Assembly (NCBI GenBank): GCA_023411375.1
Contig: JAEYOW010000005.1
Coordinates: 31,350 to 95,349 of the forward strand
Length of the DNA stretch: 64,000 nucleotides
Direction of reading: 5' to 3'
Source: Bacillota bacterium
GTDB taxonomy: Bacteria; Bacillota; Clostridia; Christensenellales; Aristaeellaceae
This document shows, in pieces, positions 19,032-27,800 of the stretch. A program made the position numbers and the translations under genes. The stretch's first letter is position 1; each line of letters opens with the position of its first letter. The notes under the pieces are model-generated. The model did not search any database and was not told where the DNA came from. It saw only the letters and a program-made list of their open reading frames with translations.

Positions 19032-19331
19032 ATGTTCTTACTGAAATTGCCGCTCAAACTGATTGCCCTTCCCCTGGTGCTGGCTATCTCTTTATTGCAA
19101 GGGCTGGGGATTTTGTTGGTCAGCATTTCAACGACCCTTCTGAACATGCTGTTGGGCATTGTGTCCCTGATCGTGATGGGGAGCTGGATGTTTGGGCTGA
19201 CCTCCGAAGGGAATATGGTTTGCGGGCTGACGCTGTGCCTGATCCTGTTCATCGTGCCGCATATTGGGAAATGGTGCATCATTAGAATCGCGGTACTCAA
19301 CAGCATCCTGAAAGAATTTGTTCGGTCATAA
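19032..19331 (+). CDS. CD1845-like ICE membrane protein
   Basis: A 99-residue hydrophobic protein with three or four membrane helices (LIALPLVLAISLLQGLGILLV, LLNMLLGIVSLIVMGSWMF, VCGLTLCLILFIVPHIG). Start ATG 19032 lies behind CGGGAGG. Proteins like this close the transfer operon of CTn/Tn1549 elements just after the sortase substrate. Function unknown. A strong terminator follows. Confidence 0.75.
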   Translation: MFLLKLPLKLIALPLVLAISLLQGLGILLVSISTTLLNMLLGIVSLIVMGSWMFGLTSEGNMVCGLTLCLILFIVPHIGKWCIIRIAVLNSILKEFVRS

Positions 19332-19340
19332 GCGGCGGTT

Positions 19341-19375
19341 AAAAGGGCAGGAGATAAAATCACTCCTGCCCTTTT
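19341..19375 (+). terminator. Intrinsic terminator ending the transfer operon
   Basis: AAAAGGGCAGGAG (19341-19353) pairs perfectly with CTCCTGCCCTTTT (19363-19375), a 13-bp stem with a nine-base loop, ending in TTTT. It marks the left border of the inserted minus-strand cassette. Confidence 0.9.
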
Positions 19376-19625
19376 GACGTGCCATATTTGTGATATGTCC
19401 CTAAAAATAGTATCCATAGAACCCAGCCATCTCAAAGGTGTTGAGCATTTCTTTTTGTGCAACGCATTCTACCTTATCCTATTGGTTCGGTGCGGAAGTT
19501 GTGTCGTCTGCTCATTGTTGAAAGACAATAGGACAAGTTTCCTTGATAAAAGAATATGTCCTTCCTTATTACTGTCCACAACCTCTATAAATCATTGCCT
19601 GCATAGCAAATTGGAAATGGCCGTT
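19376..19625. other. AT-rich non-coding stretch left of the cassette
   Basis: About 250 bases without a credible gene. The only open frame (plus strand, from 19374) lacks a ribosome site and runs into the antisense of the next gene. Confidence 0.5.
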
Positions 19626-20483
19626 CTATTTGAATTTCGCGGGAACATTGGACTTTTGTGTGTCAAAATTAATCGTTTGCCAATGCACAAATGGATTTAT
19701 TTCGAGAATATCCAAAGGTGGTATCTGGACATTGTTTTGCATTAAAACAACGTGTTCGCTTGGTCTGCCAAAGGCTGTGTGATAGGCATACGTCAAATAA
19801 TGCAGAACCTTATCTTTATCACTTAGATGGGCATCGAAATCACAAATGATGTTCTCGCCACTTATCTTAGCCACTATCTCATATGCACGATGGGTCGACT
19901 GCCACTCTTTGGATAAATCCAGGTTGAGAAGAACATCGATGTCCAGCAAAATTTCTGGTCTACGATGAACTTGTCCACCATAAGGTAATCTCTCGTCTAT
20001 CGATAAAAAGCCACATGTAGTATAATCGGAAAAAAACTTGCGCGCTACAAGCCAACGTTTGTCAACCTCCGCATCTTGTATTGGAGATGCACCAAAGGCT
20101 ATATTAAATTCTTGACCGCGATACGTCAATATTTGTTTGCTCAAACTAATGTCAATATCATGATGTTTCAAAAAAATTCTTAATTCGGAGTCACAACACA
20201 AATAAGATTGTTTAAGATCCAATATTCCATTCTTGCGAAAAGATGCACATTCGTTAGCGCTTGTCGTAACGTGAAAGTAGCAAAACGTGAAATCTTGATA
20301 GCTGTTAGGAAGATTTCCATAAGAGGTGATTACATCTGCTACAAAATCATTGGCATATTCGTATTCGTCTTCATAGTGAGAATATTGTTGCCACACCGAG
20401 AGGGGGACACCCGTGAGAGTGGTCAGTGTCCATCGAGCATTTTCGGCGGTGCGAATATCATAAGTCATACTAGGCATATTCAT
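19626..20483 (-). CDS. Unknown cassette protein with possible ADP-ribosyltransferase-like N-terminal motif
   Basis: A 285-residue soluble protein, starting at ATG 20483 behind AGAGGGA; it begins 17 bases after the stop of the upstream HNH-like gene, so the two form an operon. I do not recognise the family with certainty. The segment CYFHVTTSANECASFRKNGILDL resembles the H-x-T...I..GI pattern at the start of DarT, KptA and AbiG-type proteins of the ART fold, but no second motif is clear. The segment is AT-rich and oppositely oriented to the ICE backbone. A toxin or defence role is conjecture. Confidence 0.6.
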   Translation of the reverse strand: MNMPSMTYDIRTAENARWTLTTLTGVPLSVWQQYSHYEDEYEYANDFVADVITSYGNLPNSYQDFTFCYFHVTTSANECASFRKNGILDLKQSYLCCDSELRIFLKHHDIDISLSKQILTYRGQEFNIAFGASPIQDAEVDKRWLVARKFFSDYTTCGFLSIDERLPYGGQVHRRPEILLDIDVLLNLDLSKEWQSTHRAYEIVAKISGENIICDFDAHLSDKDKVLHYLTYAYHTAFGRPSEHVVLMQNNVQIPPLDILEINPFVHWQTINFDTQKSNVPAKFK

Positions 20484-20499
20484 CAAATCATTCCCTCTG

Positions 20500-21243
20500 C
20501 TAACAAATATGTGCAACTAGGTTGCCGTGCTGATCACTCTGGATAAAAACAAATTGATTCGGCCGCTCCTGATCGCAGATAACAGTCGCTTGTATGCAGT
20601 CAAAAAAACACAGCTTGAACATTGTGACATCACTCCATGCGGAAGTAAATGGAATGGTATTTGCAAAGCCTGATAAATCCTTATGTTCAGCTAACTGATA
20701 CCAGAATACCGCAGGACAATCCCCTTGTTTTTGTGTGTCGAGCGTAAAGTTGAACTGTTGAGGAGGTGTTTCTACATAGGCCATGTCTGGAAGGCTAGGT
20801 TCAAAGAGAACCAATTCTCCCCGGAAGACTTCATTATAAGAGTGATACCAAAGGCCTCTTGCAATTCCCTCTAACGACACGCTGATGTTTCCCATGTTGA
20901 TTTGGTGAATCACACCACCTGTGAATTTGAGTCCAGGCACCCATATAGAGGCGGCTTCCCCGCCGAAGAAATCGTTTAGGCTTCCTCTGTAATGACTTGC
21001 CATGAGGCTTAATCGCTCGTTGGCAAATTTCATGCGTTCTTCGTTAAAAGGAGCCATCATTCCGCCCAATGTAGCAACGAAATAGTTATCCAGATCACTT
21101 TTGTTTTCATTGTGCAAGGAACATGAGGGAACGGTTATTAGCCTCTTATGTCCTTTTATAGCACGAAACAAACCACGAGGAGGAATGTGTTCTCGTGAGG
21201 TCGCAACATCACCACACCAATAACATCGTTCTTCTTTATGCAT
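20500..21243 (-). CDS. HNH-like zinc-ribbon protein of inserted cassette
   Basis: A 247-residue protein starting at ATG 21243, set by GGAGGTGATAAG in front. The N-terminus, CYWCGDVATSREHIPPRGLF followed by VPSCSLHNENKSDLDNYFV, has the CxxC...EHIPP...C..HN arrangement of HNH-type nuclease domains (two cysteine pairs and the H of the ββα-metal finger). The rest does not match a family I know. Paired with the downstream gene in an AT-rich minus-strand cassette, it could be a restriction or anti-phage effector; this is inference. Confidence 0.65.
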   Translation of the reverse strand: MHKEERCYWCGDVATSREHIPPRGLFRAIKGHKRLITVPSCSLHNENKSDLDNYFVATLGGMMAPFNEERMKFANERLSLMASHYRGSLNDFFGGEAASIWVPGLKFTGGVIHQINMGNISVSLEGIARGLWYHSYNEVFRGELVLFEPSLPDMAYVETPPQQFNFTLDTQKQGDCPAVFWYQLAEHKDLSGFANTIPFTSAWSDVTMFKLCFFDCIQATVICDQERPNQFVFIQSDQHGNLVAHIC

Positions 21244-21632
21244 CTTATCACCTCCGCGAGTTTTCAACTTAGCATTTGTTTTTTTCGTCTTGTCGCAATT
21301 GAAAGCACAGAACAGCACCTAATAAACCAAGGGTTTTCTTAGCTGAGTATACTTGAAGAAGGGAACCTTATGATGCCAAGTCCTCACGTTAAATTGATGT
21401 CCATTTCATTTTATGTTTGAAAACGCGGATTGTCAACTTGCCAAGTTGCTCATTGAGTACTGGGAAGTTTGAGATTAAACAAAACAATGTTTGATCGAGC
21501 TACTTTTCCAACCAAACCTAAGCGAGGCTTTCCTCATTAAGGGTTTACGCTCTATTCGTGAGGCTAGCTACTATCAGTCCAAACTACTAAAGAAAGCGCC
21601 TACCAATGGCGCGGATATGGAGAGATAATGCA
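21244..21632. other. Non-coding boundary right of the cassette
   Basis: About 390 AT-rich bases with no gene. It should contain the minus-strand promoter of the cassette and the plus-strand promoter of the following DNA-processing operon; I could not pick a convincing -35/-10 pair for either. Confidence 0.4.
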
Positions 21633-21860
21633 ATGAACAACATCGCTTGCACCCTTGCCGAAACCAACCTCATGGTGATCTACAACACAGGTTCCCGCCT
21701 CGGCCTGTTGGCTGAGCTGGGCAATATGCTCACTTATCTTGCGTATGACGAAACGGATCTGCGCGACTTGACCTTATCCACCATCCACAAGTTAGAGGCA
21801 ATGACCGATGAGGAATTTGCCACGCTCGACCTAACCATCGACGATAAGAAAGGCTGGTGA
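21633..21860 (+). CDS. Transposon-transfer-assisting (TTRAP) family protein
   Basis: A 75-residue protein from ATG 21633 after TGGAGAGA. It follows the TTRAP family pattern: LMVIYNTGSRLGLLAEL at the start and TLSTIHKLEAMTDEEFATLDL at the end. These proteins precede the large helicase in Tn1549-like ICEs and are thought, without experiment known to me, to assist transfer. Four bases separate it from the next start. Confidence 0.8.
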   Translation: MNNIACTLAETNLMVIYNTGSRLGLLAELGNMLTYLAYDETDLRDLTLSTIHKLEAMTDEEFATLDLTIDDKKGW

Positions 21861-21864
21861 AACT

Positions 21865-24800
21865 ATGCCGCGCAACGCGCTTGCAAGCTGCTTGCAGCTC
21901 GCGGAGGATACCGCGTCCCGCTTGACCTATAGCCACCAAGAATGGACAGGCTTTCTTCAAACTGCTGCCCGTCTATACAAATACCCTTACCATGAGCAGC
22001 TTATGATCTATGCCCAGCACCCGGATGCAACAGCCTGCGCGGAATATGACCTGTGGAACAGCAAGATGCGCCGATATGTGCGGCGTGGCGCTAAAGGCAT
22101 TGCGCTGGTGGACGTGACGGGCAATCAATCCCAAATCCGCTATGTGTTTGACATAGCGGATACGGGCGCGACGCAGAAATCCCAGCCCTTCAAACAGTGG
22201 TCGGTCACTGATGAAAACGCACGGGTAGCGGAACGCGCCTTGGAAAACGGCTATGATACGCCCGCCAGCGGCGGGTTGGTGAGACAAATCCATATTGTTG
22301 CCAACCAGCTTGCGCAAAATTATTGGCTTGACCATCAGCGGGAGATATGCGACATCGTTGACGGCAGCTTTCTGGAGGGGTACGATGAGTTTAACGTAGG
22401 TGCTGCTTTCAGAAAGGCCGCCTCCGTCAGCCTCGAATACGCGCTGCTGTCCCGATGTGGGCAAAATCCAGATCAGCGCATCATCCACGAGGACTTCCTG
22501 CCCATCTTCGATTGGAATACGCCAGAAGCAGTCTCGGTCTTGGGAACAGCCGTCAGCGAAATGAGCGAAGAAGTTCTGCGCACCGTGGAAATTGCCATCC
22601 GTAATGATGAAAGGAGCTATGAACATGAGCCAGATCACCTATCAACAAAACGGGGACTATCTGATTCCCAACCTAACGATCAACACAACGGAGCGCCCCA
22701 TCAGCAAGTACGGCAGGATGCGCAGGACGTTCCTGAAGGAGAACCGTCCAATATTGTTCAATTCCCTCGTCGCGACGGGCAAACTGTACCCGCACCTGCT
22801 GGAGATCGAGGACGCGGCGAACAACCGCTTGGAGCGGATGATGCCGGAGTTGATGGCACAAAGCGACGTGACGGAGGAATTGAAAGCCTCCGACCCGATG
22901 AGGTGGGTGGGCTTGATGAACAACCTGAAAGCCCAAGCGGAAGAAACGATTTTGACGGAGCTGATCTACAGTTAAACACCCTGCAAACGCAGGAAGCGCC
23001 GCCAACACAAGGCGAAGTCCAGTTAAGTTTCTTTCCCACAGAAGCGGCACAAATTGCACAAATCGACCAAGCGGAGAGCGACATGCCCTCCGCTCTTGTT
23101 TTTGCTGCCCCGTGCTTCTCCCAATCTGAAATAGACAAGGTGCTGATTAACGGCACGAACGAACGTACCAGCCGCTATCATATCCTGATGGAATATCAAA
23201 AAGGGAGAACACCGTCCGAAATCGCGGCATTCCTTCCCAAGGCATTTGTGGGTGGAAAGGGCTTTGAAACAAACCGAGGAAAGGTGTGCGCCTGGTATGC
23301 TGAGGATGGCATCCATCTCACGCGGGGAACAGCCGCACGGTATGTGGTGTCCGCACAGGTCGTTCCATGGGAGCAGGCGGCAGAACGCATCGGCGATCTA
23401 TTGACGCAAGGGCAATACGCCACCTACGAGGAACAGGCAATGGCTCCTGTCTTTGAACGAAAGGAACTATCCCACGGGCTTTGGAATTTGCGCCACGACA
23501 TGGACAATAGGGGCGTAGAATATCTGCCCACGGTTGGCGAGTGCTGCATAAAAAACTCTTTTGATGATGCTACGGCAAAAATCGCCGCGCTTTTGGAACA
23601 AGCTGAAAGCCGTCAGACGCTTATCGCGGAAGTGCAAGATTTTGCACGGGCATATGAACAGGATCGTTCTTTGTTGCGGTGGCATATGCACAAGCCCTTC
23701 AATCTCTTGCGCAGTATGGCGGAGCTGGGGTTGCCTCGGCAGGAATACGAATCCTTCATTCCGGAAATCCCGCAAGAACTGTGTTTCATCACTCATGATG
23801 AAATTGACAAAGCACTGGTAGACCGATCCGGTCATGCAGGCGGTGCTTTGAGAATCCACGCATTCTTTCGGCAATCGAATACCCAAACAGAAAAGGCGAA
23901 GTTCTTAAAGTCCGAGTATGGGATAGGTGGTTGCAGCCATGCTCTGTCGAGGGCAACCGGAAGTTGGATGGACTATGATGCAAAGGGAATACGCCTTCGT
24001 AAGGCTGACTGCACGGATGTGCTTCTGCCATGGACTGCGGTTGCCAAGCACATCGACGGCCTAATCGGTTACGGGCGGTATCTGTCCAAGGAGAAGTTGG
24101 AGGAAGTAAGTCAAAACAGTGAAAGGGTCACTGAGGTTCCAGAACAAGCGGATGATGACGCTATTGATGTGGAGGCTGTCAAGCAAGGTCTAGCCGAGCG
24201 CGGCATGGTGGGCAGTCGGGTGGTCGATGCGGAAAAATTCGCACAAAGCCCGTTTCTTCAAGAAGCAGAAGCGGATGTTGAGCGTTTGGCGCGGGAGGAT
24301 GCCAACGAGGAGGCCGCGCCCTATACTGTTGGCGATACGCTCTTCTTGGAGGACGGCAAACCTTTTCTAGTGGAAGAAGTCGGCTCGATGGAGGTACGCC
24401 TGCGCGATCCGGCGCTTGCCTATCCCATCTCCCGTGCCGAAAGCAAAGAAAATATGGTGCTGCTACTGGAACGGTATCCGCAGCCAGAGCGTGAGATTCC
24501 TTCTGCCATTCAACCTCGCGCCGAAAATTTCCGTATCACGAACGATCATTTGGGCGAGGGCGGCGCAAAGACGAAATATAGCTGGAACATCGAGGCCATC
24601 CGCACCCTCCAAACCATTGAAGCAGAAGGGCGTAGCGCCACCCCCGAAGAACAAGAAACTTTGTCGCGTTATGTGGGTTGGGGCGGTATTCCACAGGCTT
24701 TTGATGAAGAAAACGCCGCATGGGCAAAGGAATACAGCGAGTTAAAGACGCTTCTGCCCGAAGCTGAGTACGCCACCGCTCGTGCTTCCACCCTCAACGC

Positions 24801-27800
24801 GCACTACACCAGTCCCACGGTCATCAAGGCGATCTATGGCGCGGTGGAACGCATGGGCTTCACTGTGGGCAATGTTTTGGAACCCGCCTGCGGTGTGGGC
24901 AATTTCCTTGGCCTTTTGCCCGACAGCATGAGCGGCAGCAATCTATACGGCGTGGAACTGGACAGTATCACAGGCAGAATCGCCAAACAGCTTTATCCGC
25001 AAGCTGATATTACCGTTGCGGGCTTTGAAAAGACCGACAGGCGCGACTTCTACGACCTTGCCATTGGCAACGTTCCCTTTGGTAACTATAAAGTGGCGGA
25101 TAAACCTTATGACAAGCTGAACTTCAATATCCACGACTACTTCTTCGCAAAATCACTTGACCAGGTGCGTCCGGGCGGCGTGGTGGCTTTCATCACCTCC
25201 AAAGGCACGCTCGACAAGCAGTCGCCCGATGTGCGTAAGTATATCGCCCAGCGCGCCGAGCTGCTGGGCGCGGTGCGTCTGCCCAACAACGCCTTCAAAG
25301 CAAACGCAGGAACGGAGGTCACATCCGATATCCTGTTCCTGCAAAAGCGTGACCGTCCGCTCGCCGTCGAACCGGATTGGGTACACTTGGGGGAAACCGA
25401 GGACGGTGTTCCCGTTAACAGCTATTTTGTGGAGCATCCCGAAATGCTGCTGGGCAAAATGGCGTGGAATGACAGCATGTATGGCAACCGTCAGGAAACC
25501 GCCTGCCTGCCCGTGGAGGGCATGAATCTTGGGCAGCAGCTTGCCACAGCTATGGAGAACGTCACAGGGCAGATTACCGCGATAGAGCTGCCCGACTTAG
25601 GCGAGGGAGAGTCCCTTGCTGCCGGTATCCCAGCTGACCCGGATGTGAAAAACTATTCCTATACCTTGGTGGGTGGCGAGGTCTACTACCGGGAAAACAG
25701 TGTGATGGTACAACCCGAAATTAATCAAACCGCCAAGGAGCGCATCAAAGGTCTGGTGGAATTACGGGATAGCGTGCGGGCGCTGATTGATCTGCAAATG
25801 GATGCAACCAGCTCCCATGAAGCCATCATGGAAGCCCAGGCGGCAATGAATGCGCAATATGACGTTTTCACTGGAAAATATGGGCTCATCAACAGCCGAG
25901 GCAACGCCAACGCTTTTTCGGATGACAGCGCATACTATTTGCTTTGTTCACTGGAAATCCTTGATGAAAACGGTGCGTTGGAACGCAAAGCCGATATGTT
26001 CAGCAGGCGTACCATTCGCCCGGCACAATCGGTGGAACATGTGGATACCGCCGCCGAAGCACTCGCCGTATCTATTGCGGAACGGGCGCAAGTAGATATG
26101 CCCTACATGGAACAGTTGACAGGCAAATCTACCGATCAACTGGTTTTGGAGCTAAAGAGCGCGATTTACCAGTTGCCTGATCTCGTGAACACGAATGAAC
26201 AGACTCGCTATGTCACGGCGGATGAATACCTGTCAGGCAACATCCGTGAAAAGCTCGCGGCGGCGCGATTGGCAGCTGAAGATGACATGGCTTTTCAATC
26301 GAATGTGGTCGCATTGGAGCAAGCGATGCCCAAAGCGCTGGACGCATCTGAAATCGATGTGCGCCTGGGCGCAACGTGGATAGACAAGGCAGATATTCAA
26401 AAATTTATGGAGGAGGTACTGGAAACACCTTTTTACATCCGATACAAGGTCAAAGTCAATTTTTCGCCCATCACCGCCGAGTGGCATATCGCAAATAAGA
26501 GTAGCATTCCCAGCAACGATGTGGCAGCCTACAACACCTACGGCACGGAACGCGCAAGCGCCTATCGTATCCTCGAAGATACCCTCAATCTGCGCGACAT
26601 GCGGATATATGATACGGTGCGGGATGCAGACGGCAACGAAAAGCGGGTATTGAATAAAAATGAAACCACCCTCGCCCAACAAAAGCAGCAAGCGATCAAG
26701 GACGCTTTTCAGGATTGGTTATGGAGCAATCCCGAACGCCGGGAGCGGTTGGTCACTCGCTATAACGAGCGATTCAACTCCACCCGCCCGCGAGAATATG
26801 ACGGCAGTCATATCACATTCAGCGGCATGAATCCCGAAATTGCCTTACGCCCTCATCAACGGGACGCAATTGCGCACATTCTCTACGGCGGCAATACGCT
26901 TCTGGCACACGAAGTGGGCGCAGGCAAGACCTTCGAGATGGTTGCCGCCGTGATGGAATCCAAGCGATTAGGCTTGTGCAACAAGGCGCTATTCGCCGTT
27001 CCCAATCATCTGACCGAACAGTGGGCAAGTGAGTTTCTGCGATTGTATCCTTCGGCGAATATCCTTGTGGCAACGAAGAAGGATTTTGAAACAAAAAATC
27101 GCAAGAAGTTTTGCGCCCGTATCGCTACCGGGGATTATGACGCGGTGATTATGGGACACTCGCAGTTTGAAAGAATCCCCGTATCACAGGAACGGCAGGA
27201 ACGACTGCTGGAAGAACAGATTAATGAAATTGAAGAAGGTATTGAGGAACTGAAAAGCTCTAATGCGGAACGATTTACCATCAAACAGGCAGAGCGCACC
27301 AAAAAAATGTTGGAAGCCCGTTTGAAAAAACTCAATGATACCGAGCGCAAGGATGATGTGGTCACGTTTGAACAACTTGGCGTAGACAGGCTGTATGTAG
27401 ACGAGGCGCATAGTTTCAAAAACCTGTTTCTTTACACGAAAATGCGCAATGTGGCGGGATTGGCGGCTACGGATGCGCAAAAGTCCTCCGATATGTTGAT
27501 GAAGTGCCGCTATCTGGACGAAATCACAGGCAGCCGCGGCGTGGTGTTTGCCACGGGTACGCCTGTGAGCAATTCTATGACGGAATTATACACCATGATG
27601 CGATACCTCCAGCACGACACGTTGCGTGAGAAGGGCTTATCTCATTTCGATTGCTGGGCTTCGACCTTTGGTGAAACGCAGACCGCCATTGAGCTTGCGC
27701 CCGAAGGGACAGGTTACCGCGCCAGGACGCGCTTTGCCAAGTTCTTCAACCTCCCCGAATTGATGACGATCTTCAAAGAGGCAGCTGACATCAAGACTGC

